From positions 806,001-870,000 of the forward strand of contig BDSL01000038.1 of the NCBI GenBank assembly GCA_003116995.1: a stretch of 64,000 nt of DNA, read 5' to 3'. Positions 12,301 to 24,693 of this stretch are shown piece after piece. Made by a program: the position numbers and the translations under genes. The DNA is from Yamagishiella unicocca. Taxonomy: Eukaryota > Chlorophyta > Chlorophyceae > Chlamydomonadales > Volvocaceae. A model generated the notes under the pieces. The model was not told the origin of the DNA, ran no database searches, and saw only the letters and a program-made list of their open reading frames with translations. The stretch's first letter is position 1; each line of letters begins with the position of its first letter.

Positions 12301-15270
12301 GGATTCGCGGGTATAATGTAGCCCCATCCCCACCACCCCCACCCCCACCGCCACCCCCACCACCCCCACGACCCCCACTACCTGACGCCTCCTCCCACGA
12401 TGGCTCCGCGCCCCCCCCTCCGCACCTGTATGAGTGCCGTGTGCGTCTCCAGCGATGCCGGCACGTCGTCCTCCTGCATCTGGGCGTACAGCGACTGCGC
12501 CTCCCGCCACCTGCCCGCCCGGCCCGCAGCCCCCAGCAGCCCGTTGTACACCCGAGTGGAGTCCGACAGGTGCAGCTCGCTGAGCGCCGTGAACACCGCC
12601 ACAGCGGCCTCGAAGGAGGGGGCCTGGTGCATGGCGGCCTCGCAAACCTGGTGGTGGGGGTGGGGTTTGGAGGGGTGCGGGGTGGGGGTGGAGATTGCGG
12701 AAGCGCCAGGGGTGAGATGCTTGGAGGGAACTTCCGGCGCGGAGGTGGCGGAGAGGGGAGAGCCCCCCAGGGGAGCAGTAGGGAGAAGCGAGGAAGCGCA
12801 CAGTGGTGGAGCAGGGGGTGGGTCGGCTTGCACGAGGCACGGACGTCCAAGGACTGACGTGGAAAGGTAGCCACCATGCGGTGCGGTACACAGGGGCACA
12901 CCCTCTGTTGCCAGCCCACCCCGTGCTGCCCCTTTGCATCGCGCAGCCCGGGTCTCCTGCCCCTGCCCCCCCTCGTTCCCGCCTCCTCCCGCTGCTGGCC
13001 TACCTGCAGCAGCGCCTCGATGACCTCCTCGTTCGCAGTCCGCCCGCCCGCCTCCAGGGCCTGCAGCGGCAGCGGCAGGTACAAGGACATCTCAGCGGCA
13101 GGTACAAGGACACCTCAGCCGCAGCTGCGCACACGGCCCCTCCCGACAGGACAGGACAGGGTGAGGGCTGGTCGGGGCGGGTTGGGCCGGACACGGGCAC
13201 AGCGAAAAGGCGGCCGGGGCCAGAAGTACGGCGCGTGCAGCGGCTGTAACGGGAGGGGCTGCACGGCTGGTGAGTAGCTGCCAGCAGCCATTGCTGCGAA
13301 GCCGGGAGCCTGTGCCCGCGCCGCCAGTTCCGCAATCCCTCCCTCCCGCCCTCCCTCCGGCGCACCTGCACTGCGTCGATGGCTTCCCGGTACGCCCCCC
13401 TCCGCTTGAAGTTGCAGGCCTAGCAGGGATGGGAGAGGGGGGCCACGGCGGCTGGGAGTGAGGGGCGCGAATAAGGGAGGATAGCGCGCCGGCTTTCATG
13501 TGGGCAGCTGGCGCCGGAGTTTGCTTGCTGACCGGCGGGCCCCCAACGACATCACTCCTCGCGGCTGCCTGAATCATAACTCAACCACACCAGGTCCAAC
13601 AGGGTTCGTCGCAGTCCGCAGATGGGTTCTCGCGGCTCAGCACCAATAGCACATCTCCGGTAGCTCATACGACACGCACCTGCAGCACCATCAACACCGA
13701 GTAGCTGTTGGGCCTCAGCCCCAGCTGCGTCCGCATCTCCCCCAGCAGCTCCACCGCCCGGGCCAGCCGCCCCCGGCAGCACAGCCCCGTCAGCACCAGG
13801 TTGGCTGTGCCCAGGTCGGGAGTCAGGCCCAGGGTGCGCATGCGGTCGTACTGGGCCAGGCAGCGTGCGTCCTGGGGGGAGGGGGCACGGGCAGCTCAGG
13901 TCTCGGCGGGCGGAAGGACGCGTCAGGGTGGAGTGCGGAGGAAGTGGGCGGGTGCGAGGCGGGAGGGCTGGCCCGGGCTACCCATGACCATCCTCACACC
14001 ACCACGCCCCCACTGCCTCCGCTGCCCCACCCCACCCCACCCCTTAGCGCGGGGGTCTGCACGGCAACGGCCTGAAGGCGGGCTGGGACGGAGCCGGTCC
14101 TCGACGCGTCTCACCCCACCATGTCCAGCCCACAATCCAAGCCCTCCCAAATGCGCCCCCAAATACCAACGCAAACTACTTTAATTCTTGTCCTCTAGCA
14201 CGCCGTCGGCGGACCGCATCCACAGGTCTCCCGATACTCAACCCAAGTTCTCCGGCATGCACACCCAAACGCATGTCCGACAACTATTCGCCGGCTAGTT
14301 TCTGCCCTCGATTTCCTGTGCCATGTAACCGGGTCGGTCTTCTCCCGCCCCTCCCCGAACGCACCTGATACTCTGTCGCACACACGAGTATGGCCGCATC
14401 GAACATGTCCTTGCTGGGGGCCGGTGCGCCCCGGGCCACCACCAGGTCCAGGGCCGCCAGGGCCACCTCGGAGCAGCCTGGGGCAGAAGAGGGAAGGGTG
14501 CGGGGGAGGGAGGCGGGCGTTGGGGAGGGGGTGCGGGGGCCGAGACAGGGAGGGGGGCAGGGGGCCACCCCACGCGGCTGCCAGTCTGTGCAGCGGGGAC
14601 GAGATGGGTCGCGGTATGGGCGGTGGGGAGCGGGCGGCGGACACATTGGATGTGCTGCCAGGTCAGCACCACCTTGACCGCGCATCGCCGGGCCCGCCAG
14701 AGGTTCGCTGCTGCCCAACCCACCCGCCCACCCCAGTACGGTATCAAACCCAATGTGCAGGTGCCGGGTTCCACTGCCTCCAGCGGAAGCATACCAACCC
14801 TCCTGTGCGCCCCCACCCCCGACTCCTTCACGGCTTGGAGGGGCAGCTGTCAACGGCCCAAACCCCCGATTATTGCAGAAGCGTTTGGGTCTTGGGACTG
14901 GCAGGGTGACCGAGGGCCGCCACCGCCTGCACCGCATCCAGACACACACCCCTCCTGGCTGTTCGCGATGCATACGTCCAACGCAGCAACTCACTGTCGG
15001 CACAACTCTACGGTCGGCAACCTCTGCGCATGAGGCTGCTGCCATTTCGGCTATCCTCAACCTCCAATGGCCCAGGTCCTGCACTCCCCGGCCCCACCCG
15101 CCCTCACCCTGCCTCCCCAGCTCCCGGATCAGCGCCACCACGGTCTGCTCGTCCTCCAGCGCCTCATCGCTCAGTACCGCAGCCGCTGCCTCGCTCCAGG
15201 GGAACGGCGTAAAGCGGCGGCCGAAACGCTCCCGGGACCGGTGCTCCCCCTCGCAGACGTGGTGGTACTC
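9316..15270 (-). CDS. Pentatricopeptide-repeat (PPR) protein, 5' end unresolved
   Basis: In-phase exons: 15270-15108, 14477-14365, 13871-13680, 13419-13366, 13060-13004, 12647-12426, 12048-11917, 11497-11360, 11132-11043. Less certain exons follow at about 10935-10890, 10694-10224 and 10125-9316. Joined exons give helical PPR units, for example YDRMRTLGLTPDLGTANLVL, VYNGLLGAAGRAGRWREAQ and TYNHLIHACHQ followed by AGMLEKALEIASW. The tail is Ser/Pro/Ala/Gly-rich. PPR proteins bind organellar transcripts and control their stability, processing or translation, so an organellar role is likely. The first recognisable exon begins EYHHVCEGEHRS after a clean acceptor; I could not find the start codon or transit peptide upstream (15.3-16.1 kb). 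The junction between 10224 and 10125 does not phase with the strong GTGAGG donor: either the protein stops at 10224 (LSGVSFR) or a weaker donor is used. Confidence 0.85.
11298..11358. repeat. 28-bp direct duplication beside a PPR-gene splice donor
   Basis: Two identical 28-bp units (11298-11325 and 11331-11358, period 33) containing CTGAGCAATGCCGCGCC. The right-hand unit ends at the donor of the exon 11497-11360, so part of the 5' splice region is duplicated within the intron. Confidence 0.8.
12325..12385. repeat. CCACCC microsatellite in a PPR intron
   Basis: Imperfect CCACCC/CCCACC run of about 55 bp between the exons ending at 12426 and starting at 12048. Simple sequence; the minus (sense) strand is G-rich. 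Confidence 0.8.
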
Positions 15271-17000
15271 CTGGAGGAAGGGAGGAAGAGGGGCGGGGCG
15301 CAGCAGTTCACATGGTGCTGCTGGGCTGGTCCGGCGGTGGTGGTGGTGGTCCTGGGCTGGTCCGGCGGGTGGCGATGCTGCTGCTGCTGCAGGCAGTCGC
15401 CCACAAATGGTCCGGCCCCCCCTCCTCCGCGCTACCTCCCCTCGCCCCTCAAGCTGCGTATGGGCTCAGCCCGCCCCTCTGCCGGGCGCCCCACATACAC
15501 AGTGTACCAAACGTTTCCTAACGGGTTTTCCTTTTCAGTGCCGACCTGCACGTTCTCTCTAAGACTCCACACACAGTGCCAGCAGCCCCGCGCCCTCCGG
15601 TCCGCCGCTGTTGCAATATCTGTTAAGATGCCGGGCTGGACATGTCCTAACCTCCGGCGGCATCCCTGGACATAGGGTCGTGCCTCTACGGTGAGCGCTA
15701 CGACTACCACCAGCACACCCACAACAGGCCGCTGCGTGATGCCAGTAACTCCCTATGGCTGTATTGGCTAGGATTGGCAGCCGTAAGGTTGATGGTGCAT
15801 GACTGCCCTGCCCTAATGGGCACCTCCAATGGTTGCCCCAGTCTGGACCATTAAAACCCATGACCCCAACGACTCCCTGTGCCGCCATGCGGCTACTAAT
15901 CAGGCATCACCCGCGGCAGCTCCCCCGCCCATCACTCCTGCACGCCCGTTTTCAACCCTAGCTCAGAAGACAAACATTCCACGGATTGACCTGTACTCAC
16001 AACTGTTCGGCGTGCTAGATCTTGTGCCCGGAAATGGACAGCGGCCATCCAGTCCGCTGTATGCTGTGCGTCGTCCATGTGAGACGGGCGCGGCTAATGC
16101 GCCATCGAGGCTCAAGCAACAGAGTTTCTAGCATGTCCAACTGGTTTACGTGCAAGCTCGCGCATTAGTCGCGCCAAAGCTGCTATCACGTACTCATGTT
16201 CGGGGCATGGAGCAAAACCAGCGAAGTGATCGCAGTTTTGTCAATAAAATCACGTACAGTAAATACACGTATTTCACGGATGGTTTTCGTGGGCGTGAAG
16301 CGGCAGCGGCGAGCTCCACAGCGAGAGAAAGAGGTCTTCCAAACAGTATATTGCCTAGGCCTATCGTATTACGGTATATATGTGCATAAGGTTGCTTGCG
16401 GACAGCAGTTTGGGAGCAACCCGTTTTTTTCGAAGACTTCGGCGGCATCGTCATTGTGCCGTACGGTTGTCACGTTCCATTTCTTCCAGTTGGCGTTACC
16501 GAGATATCTTAATGCTGTCGTTCGTCTGTTCTTTTTGCAAATATTAAGTACCGGTACTCAGGGCCACTGCCGCGGTCCGTGACGCTATGAGTTTCCTGGC
16601 TCGTCTCGGCCTTACGAGCTCTGTGACACCGTATTCGTTCATCCACTCAATCAACCGGCAAGGTGCAATTTCGGCCGAATTGTGAGAATTCAGCCGAGAT
16701 GCAGGTTACAATGTCGTACAGTGAGCGGCAGAGTCGTTACAGCAGGGGCAGACTGGCCCGGCCCCAAACGCCAGCTCCAGACGGCACCAGTACGGGGGCT
16801 GCTTGTTCCGGCCCTAGTTGGGCAACAAAAAAACGCCTTGGCAGGGCAGGGCAGAACCGAGTGTCGTATTTCAGGACTGGTACGGATGGCGGCCATGTAT
16901 AGCCGGCTGGACCAGCCTGGACACGTTCTAAGGGCCGATGAGCGCCGATAGCGCTGCTGTAATCTAGGACAAGGAGGGGAGAATAAGTACATAAACCTCT
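15271..17000. other. Upstream region of the PPR gene
   Basis: No gene is firmly supported. It must contain the missing 5' exon(s) and promoter of the PPR gene. A GGTCCGGCGG-type partial duplication lies at about 15317-15370. Base composition drops towards AT from about 15.7 kb. Longer ORFs here lack recognisable motifs. Confidence 0.5.
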
Positions 17001-17062
17001 TTAGGCAAATCCAAGTGGCGGGTCTCCTCAGAGGATACATACGCATATTCGTGTGAAATGAC

Positions 17063-18045
17063 TTAGCGCGTGTTGCAGACATTTGGACTTGTATCTTGCC
17101 TCCATTTTAAACACGGAAAACAAGAAGCAAGGGAAAAAACCCGCCTCCCCACAACCCGGGCCAATCTTGACCCCACAATCATGTCAGCCGGCCCCTCGTA
17201 CACAAGGCGACTGTAAACTACCCGCACAAAAGGGTGCCGAGGCCCCACTGCAGTCCAACCCTTCCGGGGAAGCACCAACGCAGCAAACCCCCGAAATAGG
17301 GCCCAAAACTCCGCCACCCCACGGCGGATGGCACGATCCTGGAGATCACTCCCCGGAACAACAGGAGGGCCACCAGCCATAAACCGGCGACCAACTTTGA
17401 TGGCAGCAATAATAGCAGTCAGGCTGCTCCCAGACACATCCCAGACACAAGGCTGCACAGCCGGGGAGGCCTGTACCAACTAGACCTGCGCCCGTGTCAC
17501 CCCTGCACCAAGCCGGGCTTCTAGCTGGTAAACTCGCCTGAACCACCGGACAGTCCAGAAATGGTGCAGGCGAGGGGAAACCTCCCCTGGACGCTCCCCA
17601 GCCGGCGCGCTATACCCACAGGGAGCAGCTGCTACCCCCCGAGTATGCAAGTTCCCGAGAAGGGCGATCCCGTCCACGGTCAGCCACCACCATCCCTCCT
17701 TATGGGAAGTGTTCGTCACAATGCGCTCGAGACCTAAAACGATAGGACCATCGGGCGCATCACATGACACTGAAAAAGGTAAAGGAAGCAAAGACACCCG
17801 ACGGCTCCAAAAATTACTACCCAGATGCCTCACAACTGAGGGCCCAGAGGGAACAGCAAGCGCCACACATGGGAAGGTTGCGCTGATGCCTCCCCTGCAC
17901 GTGGCCACGCGTATCCCAAGCAGACCCCCGGAAGGAGAGCCAGCAGCACGTCTCGCAACGCAACCGGATAACCTTTACCCCTTAAATTAATCCCGGAAAC
18001 GGCCCACACCCTGAACGGGCCGATGCCCAAACCGAGGTGTGACAA
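17063..18045 (-). pseudogene. Decayed mobile-element-like ORF, family not recognised
   Basis: On the minus strand, 17908-17063 is a single reading frame interrupted only by one TAG at about 17480; before it lies GWWWLTVDGIALLGN, after it LTAIIAAIKVGRRFMAGG. An overlapping frame (18045-17830) begins with INLRGKGYPVALRDVLLALL and appears to continue the protein across a frameshift. There are no introns of the local type and no start context. A 31-bp block at 17650-17680 matches 63085-63115 at 28 of 31 positions with the same minus-strand reading. A repeated, broken ORF in an intergenic desert fits an old transposon or retroelement remnant, but no transposase, reverse transcriptase or integrase motif is visible, so the class is unknown. 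Confidence 0.4.
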
Positions 18046-19527
18046 AACACTGGTACCATCGACCTGGAGAGAAAAGCCATGAGCGATGCTGCCCAGCCAT
18101 GAGTTGATTTAAACTTTGTACAAAATACACATGAACCTCGGGTGCACAGACAAATGCACATGACACCCGGTTGACACGACACCAGCGAGCAGAAGAATTT
18201 AGGTATTCGCAGGTTAGCTGCCTAAGCACCTAGATGCCCCATGCGGCACGCCTTTTTGTCAGTCAAATAGGCACCACTGTGATGTCTATGTTACCTCCTG
18301 TAACCTAAAAGGCAATTGGCGTGATTGGCGACGCTTGCTCTGCTACCAGACGGCATGAAATGGCACCACGTGCACCCCAGTGGCCCGCAATGTAGGGTGC
18401 CAAAGCAGGCATCTTTGGGCTGCGCTCCCTACACAGGGTTGCACCTCGTGTTATGTGCCTGCTCAAGCCTGTTCGGGCCTGTTCGTATGATTTGGCCCCG
18501 CGAGAAGGCTTGTACAACGGACCCCGGAGCAATTTCTGGGGGAGGCTTCGAATCTTATCCTACCTATGAAAGCGTGTTGAAATGGTGAAGGGTATGTAAG
18601 CAATGGTATTGTTTTGTGTAGAGGTAGCACAAAACCTGATAATTTGGGTGTTCTCCGTACAAGAGTTCGAATCGGTACAAGAGCACGAGTTTCGTGTCAT
18701 TAGTTGACGTTCACGCAACGCAGCGCGGGTGGGAAATGCCCGAAAGGGGCGGCGGGGCCTTCAGGCGAAGGGACGCACAGTAACGTGGAAAGTCCTCTTC
18801 AGGTGCCGCTAGCCCTCAAGAGGCCGCAGCATCACGGATCGCGGTTGAAAGCTTAACCATCACGTACCCCTTGCAAATGATCCTGGGCTATCTAAAGTTC
18901 CTGAGATTGTTTGCCATGCGCTTCGTGTGTTCAGCTATCAGTATAGCAGTCCGCTTACCTCACCTCTGCACTACAGTTATCCTTGCACGTTGCGGTCAGT
19001 AAAAAAAGTGTTCTCCTTTGCGACACAGTGACAGTTACGAAAGGGACACACCTCATGCCGCCATCGCCATAACTATTCGTGATGACGTTTTAGAACAGTC
19101 AAAAGCAGCTAATCTGCCACGTTAGGATAGGGGAGGAATCATCGCGAGTCCGAGACCATATAGATCAGGCAAAATGCGGAAGGGTGCGATCCTATTGACA
19201 GAAACCTCACAAACTTACAGCCTCCGCTTACAAGCCGAGAAGTTCTGCGAGACGCTAAAACTGGAAGGGCCGACTGACACGTTACAGATTTTATTCTTAG
19301 ACCACTCCTGCAAGCGTGTCGTCCTCTATCCGCCAATACAAAGTGTGATATGGTTTGCGCATAGTTACATGCTGCATAGAGGAGGAAACTGGATCGCCTC
19401 AGCAGCAACATTACTGGCGCCGAAGCCAATCTCATCTGCTGTACGGCACTCGCGGGACTTTCACATATTAACTCTTCCTGGACATGTTTCGATAGTTCCA
19501 CTGTTTGTGAGAACCCACCAGTGAAAA
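18046..19527. other. Upstream region of LHCBM
   Basis: About 1.5 kb with no supported gene; it should contain the light-harvesting gene promoter and 5'UTR in its last few hundred bases. I could not identify a TATA box or a known light-response element with confidence. Confidence 0.5.
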
Positions 19528-20965
19528 ATGGCCTTCGCACTCGCTAAGTCCGCCGCTAAGGCTGCTGCTGTGTCTCGCCGCACGACCGTCAAGGTCGAGG
19601 CGCGCCGGACCGTCAAGCCCGCTGCCAAGGCGTCCACCCCGGACAGGTTTGTCGATAGTTCCTTACTTGAAAACAACAGTTGATACGGAAGAAAGCTGCG
19701 TTGCATGGTCAGTCTTATGTCATGGCTGACCATTCCGCGCTTTCTCATACGTCCGCAGCTTCTGGTATGGCCCCGAGCGCCCCCTGTACCTGGGTGCCTT
19801 CACCGGCGAGCCCCCGAGCTACCTGACTGGCGAGTTCCCCGGTAAGTAGCTTTGAAGGCATCAACCGACATGCGGAAAGAACCAGGTCACACTGGCATCG
19901 CGCCACAGGATCTGCAACCCGTAATGCATTCTGTGTGATGCATCTTGCCTTGATATCGGGTGGACATGATCGTTGTTCACCCATCCGCGAAGATTCTCTG
20001 CGCCTGGCCTGATATGACTTCACGATGAGCAACGACAGGGGTGCATTTGCCACACGCCTCTCTCCAAGTGCATATTACGTCTATTAAATAGCTATAATAA
20101 ATACCATGCAGGCGACTACGGCTGGGACACTGCCGGTCTGTCCGCTGACCCGGAGACCTTCAAGCGCTACCGCGAGCTGGAGGTGATCCACGCCCGCTGG
20201 GCCATGCTCGGCGCCCTGGGCTGCATCTTCCCTGAGCTGCTTGGCCAGTACGGCGTGCCGTTCGGCGAGGCTGTCTGGTTCAAGGCTGGTGCTCAGATTT
20301 TCCAGGAGGGCGGCCTCGACTACCTGGGCAACGCTTCGCTGGTGCACGCGCAGTCCATCCTGGCTATCCTGGGCGTTCAGGTCCTCCTGATGGGCGCCAT
20401 TGAGGGCTACCGTGTCAACGGCGGCCCCCTGGGCGAGGGCCTGGTAAGCAACGGGCCCAGGGCCACAATTTGATGCCCCGTCAATATATGTATGGGGTTA
20501 ATTGAATTGCGCATCGGTACCCCCCATGTGATATTTGTTCGCTTAAATGTTTACACCCCCAATTTGTGTTTACAGGACAAGCTGTACCCCGGTGGCTCGT
20601 TCGACCCCCTCGGCCTGGCTGACGACCCCGACACCTTCTCCGAGCTGAAGGTCAAGGAGATCAAGAACGGCCGCTTGGCTATGTTCTCGATGTTCGGCTT
20701 CTTCGTCCAGGCCATCGTGACCGGCAAGGGCCCTCTGCAGAACCTGTCGGACCACCTGGCTAACCCCGGCGTCAACAACGCCTTCCAGGTAAGACTTGTT
20801 TCCCATGTTGTCATGGCTTGTATACATGAACATTTTCCAATGTCTCGGTAGCTTGCTCTTTCCGCTGTCTTAGCTTGTTCCCATGCTATGGATTGCCTCA
20901 GCTCACTTCCTTTCCCTGTGCCCTGCCCTTCTCAGTACGCCACCAAGTTCACCCCGTCGGCGTAA
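19528..20965 (+). CDS. LHCBM: Major light-harvesting chlorophyll a/b protein of LHCII (LHCBM type)
   Basis: Five exons: 19528-19646, 19759-19841, 20112-20443, 20576-20788, 20936-20965; all in phase, 258 residues. The N-terminus ([20 protein letters not shown]) is a short basic plastid transit peptide. FWYGPER carries the WYxxxR motif required for LHCII trimers. Three chlorophyll-binding helices are present: helix [18 protein letters not shown], helix [20 protein letters not shown], helix [20 protein letters not shown] with its Glu/Asn/Arg ligands. It ends [14 protein letters not shown], typical of LHCBM. The mature protein sits in the thylakoid membrane and feeds excitation to photosystem II. 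Codons are strongly C/G-ending, as expected for a very highly expressed gene. Which LHCBM paralogue it is cannot be decided here. Confidence 0.98.
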
Positions 20966-21259
20966 ATGCATGGGGCCGAGACCCTTGCTGCGAGTTGAGC
21001 GGAGTGATGGGAGCATCTCGTGTGCTGCTGGCAATTTTGCTCACCGTGTCGCCACACTTTCCCCCGCGTTTGTTGTACGACGGCACCTTGTGTTCCAGCG
21101 TATAGTGAGCGTGTCCATGTACCATTGTGGTTGCTGTATGTTCTGTTAGCGGAGATGTTCTGAGAAGATAAGGCGTGTATTGGAGGTGTTTGCGTCTGGC
21201 TGTCATAAGACAAACCTCGCCAGGTGCAGGGAAGAGCCAGCTGCGCCGGGGATTGTTCG

Positions 21260-21264
21260 TGTAA
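21260..21264 (+). terminator. Putative TGTAA poly(A) signal of LHCBM
   Basis: TGTAA 295 bp after the LHCBM stop, on the coding strand; a normal 3'UTR length for this group. Confidence 0.7.
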
Positions 21265-21279
21265 CTGATCATGATCTAT

Positions 21280-21995
21280 GAGGTCCCGCATCTTCTGAAC
21301 TTTGCTTCACTCCAGCAGTCACAATGCTCAAACATCAACTCAAAACAAGACGGACCGGCGAACACGCAATACACGAAAGATGGGCAGTCCTCGAAGAACG
21401 CGATCATACAGCATCGATCCCGATACGGTAATTTATGGACACGCAATTATCAAGGTTATGTCTGTTCACTTCATAAACAGCAGCATGAAAAACACATGTT
21501 GTTTGCTGGCCAGTTCGTTTTTCTTCCTGCGTCCTATGGTAGGCAATTCGCCCGAAGACTCTTCCTTCTGGTCTGGGGCCCTCTGTAACCGTTACTACTG
21601 CGGAAAGTGAACTGAATTGTCAAAAGAACCATGCCGTCCTCCCTATAATCTGAAGGACATGGTCCTCAACGTAATTGTCCTCCGCAAAACGCCAGTAATC
21701 GATGGAACAAAATTGCAAGTATGCAACATGCACGTGTTTACTGATCGATACGCTATGCGTACAAGTCTTGCATTACAGGCTTCTGGTTACGAACATTGGG
21801 ATTTGGAAAGGGCGAATCCGATTTTGGCCGACGCTCCGAAACGTACGATGGATACGATGCCGACTCACGCTGAGCGCTCCTTTTTACGGCATAAAGGTTC
21901 GATCCTAGCTATTAAATGCTGTGTTTAGCTATTGTTTAATGTTTCCATCCCAATAGCATCGGTACCCACTCAAACGCTTCTAGCTCGCAGTTAAC
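21280..21995. other. LHCBM-thioredoxin intergenic interval
   Basis: About 700 bp between LHCBM and the thioredoxin start, both on the plus strand. It should contain the thioredoxin promoter and 5'UTR. No gene or repeat stands out. Confidence 0.5.
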
Positions 21996-23259
21996 ATGAG
22001 TGCTATCTGTGTCCCTTCCTCGGCCGCTTCCAGCGGACTCCGCGCAGGTAGGTTGTCAAGAATTTTGCGCCTCCAATAGGGCTTACTTCCTTTTGGGATG
22101 GAACGAGACCGGCGCGTAGGACATCCGCAGGGGCGCTATATGTTTTCGGCGCGTAGGACATCCGCAGGGCGCTATATGGTTTCTGCCTCTGGGGACTTAA
22201 ATGCCGATTTGCGTGTACGCTGCTCTCGTTTATTGGCCCCACCCTTGCAGGCCGCGCGGAGCGGTCCTGCGCTCGCACCATGGCAGTCGCTTTCCCCCGG
22301 AAGATAATGTCTGCTCGGCCTGCTGGGCGCACTGAGAAGGCGACGCTGGCAGCAATGCCAGTGACGACTGACGTCGTGGAGGCCCCTGCGAAAGTCGTTC
22401 ACCTCATTTCCGCGGAGACTTACCACGAGTTCCTGGCAGAGCATGCTAACAAGCTCGTGGCAATGGACTTCTACGCTGTATGGTGAGAATACAAGGGGTC
22501 CCACAGGTTTTGGATGACCTCCCCTGGGGCAGCGTTTCTATGCAAGTGTGCAGGCGGTTGGCCAGGAACGTACACAACGCTCTCGCGAGGATTCCGTACA
22601 ATGAAGAGCATTTGTTATTGCAGGTGTGGGCCTTGCAAGGTGATCGCGCCTGAGCTCGACCGCATGGCCGCCGACAGTGACCCGTCTAAGCTCGTGTTTG
22701 CCAAGCTGGACTGCGGTAAGTTTGACATGTTGACATGAATTGTAGACGTGTTCTTTGCTGGATTTCCTTTATGCGGTCAACCGTAACGGCTGCCGCAGTC
22801 AAGTTTGTAACGCTTGCGGTGACCTGACGCATACAATGACATTTTTCGGCTTCCAGGTGCAACCAATGAATCGAAGAAGCTTGCGATGGCCCTGGGCATC
22901 AAGGCTCTTCCTACTTTCCATCTGTACCGCAACTCAAAGATCGTAGATTCGATGACGGGAGCCAAGGTCCGTGAGGAACCGTGTACAGGCTTGCCATTGT
23001 CGAGGTTCATAAACCGGCGGGCTAGCATCCCGCGGGTTTGGCGGGTTTCTTGGGACGTGAACCTGCCTGGAGTAACGGCAGGCAGTCTGAGGTTTACCTG
23101 GCATGCATGTGAATATCAGTTTGCTTGCTAACTGCATCCATACGTGATGCTGATTGCATGGCTGCAGTAACGGTCCGTGTACCCGCCTTCCCACTTTCCG
23201 TGCACGTGCTCCCTCATCAGGTGAAGAGTCTGCAGGACCTGATAGCCAAGCACGTCTAG
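21996..23259 (+). CDS. Thioredoxin with N-terminal extension, probably plastid-targeted
   Basis: Five exons: 21996-22047, 22251-22482, 22624-22715, 22857-22966, 23221-23259; phases agree, 174 residues. The first 65 or so residues are Ala/Ser/Arg-rich (MSAICVPSSAASSGLRAGRA) and look like a transit peptide. The thioredoxin fold follows: MDFYAVWCGPCKVIAPELD with the redox pair Cys96 and Cys99 in the canonical WCGPCK site, the acidic stretch FAKLDCG, and the cis-proline loop KALPTFHLYRNS. The active site is split by an intron within the Trp codon. Such proteins reduce disulfides in target enzymes using ferredoxin- or NADPH-thioredoxin reductase. I cannot place it in a named class (m, f, y, z or atypical). 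It lies about 1 kb downstream of LHCBM on the same strand. Confidence 0.95.
22110..22178. repeat. Direct duplication in thioredoxin intron 1
   Basis: CGGCGCGTAGGACATCCGCA and the following GGCGCTATATG occur twice, at 22110-22142 and 22147-22178 (period 37, one base length difference). Recent tandem duplication inside the first intron. Confidence 0.9.
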
Positions 23260-24688
23260 GCGAGCAATGAGTAGGGACGTGGAGTGAAGCGCGACTCAGC
23301 AGTATTTTGTCATTTGAGGTTGGAAGTTGAAGCAGGAGAGGCGTGGAGTGTGAGGACGTTGTCAGCATCGTACCCCCAAATCATTTGTTCTAATCGTCAT
23401 GTGTTGGTCGTCGTTGGTATTGCTGGTTCAGCGGTAGCATCAGTCCGTAGTGAATGCTCTTGCCGCAAGGGATACCGTTGTCGCTTGAGTGTAGAATGCT
23501 CTGAAGGCATGCATGCCACATCTTTCCCAACGCGCTTGGTGAGACCGATATCCGAGTTTAATGTTCTGGTTCTAATACATTGCAAGAGATGGATGACGAC
23601 CATCAGGCTGGGATGCAGGGCGCGCGCTTGTTTTTGTTGTATGCTGCACAGGCAACCGGCTTACGTCAACAAATGTTCAGTGCTAGCCGCGACGACAAGG
23701 TGTTGTTGGAATTCATGCACAGGCATGAAACGATCCATGGCCAGTTGTTTGAGGTTTAAGGCGGCGTCGTATGATGCATATGACGCCGGAAGGAAATTGG
23801 TGGTCAGGCCCGACGTGTCACGATTCGGGCCCTTCATCGTTGCTTGGGTTGCGGTGCTGCAGATGGCGGTTATAGCCACCTATTTAGCTGGCACTCAAGC
23901 GCGGTCTGTATGAAGAATGCATATGTCGCGCTAATCCCCTGATGATACTTGTTTCATTGGCGTCCGCAGTGCCGCGGCTGCAATCAATCTTGGTGTTGCA
24001 CCGCTCCTGTATGTGCCGTGTGCTCTTGTATTCGCCTTAGCCGCTTTGGGGCGCATACGTTTATGCCCGTGTCGGTATGCTTGCTTTGCCTGGCGTCTGC
24101 GCCAAATGGATCTGTATCAGACTTCTATGTTCGGGAAGGGCTCCAGGCGCTAATGGACAACATGTTGTCCATAACTTGCACTGGCCTGTACAATATGGTG
24201 CGATAAATTTGTCGCGGGCACGATAGCTCGCTGGCTTGTTGCACAGGACTTTTTGCCGGATAGGCGAGGGCGTTTGGCCTTTGGGACCGTTGCCGCAAAT
24301 CTGATGAGCAGCTGATGGCTGCAGCCGGTAGTGGAGGTGTGAAGGGACGCTGGTCAAGGCACGCTGGTCGAGGGCACTCTGTCCTAGGCGCACCTCTAGC
24401 GATGATCCGTGTTCATAAAATAATCTGCAGGGCGTGTGTTACGAGAGGGGGTGTTTGAAGCGTTGGCGCCCTTACCTCGGGCGCGGCTCGGCCCCTACCC
24501 AGGTGGCCAGGAACAACGGAGCCTAGCACGGCAAGAGCTGTCGCTCACAGACGATCATAGCCTTGCCGGTGTTGAGTCTATGGGTCACAAATAAAAATAA
24601 TTCAGACAGTTTTTCGTTTGGCAGTTGGGCATTCGGATCGTTTTCAGATTCAGTGCTCTTATCCACCGTATCCCTTCCATATCTGTCG

Positions 24689-24693
24689 TGTAA
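24689..24693 (+). terminator. Putative TGTAA poly(A) signal of the thioredoxin gene
   Basis: TGTAA on the plus strand found downstream of the thioredoxin stop; it implies an unusually long 3'UTR. Inference only. Confidence 0.4.

Noticed and set aside
15432..15888. Possible 5' exons of the PPR gene
   Set aside because: Open frames exist, but none gives a credible transit peptide and a donor matching the phase-0 acceptor at 15270.
18655..18700. TTCGAATC-like tRNA T-arm
   Set aside because: No matching anticodon or acceptor arms could be folded around it; the same short motif recurs by chance elsewhere (for example 18548).
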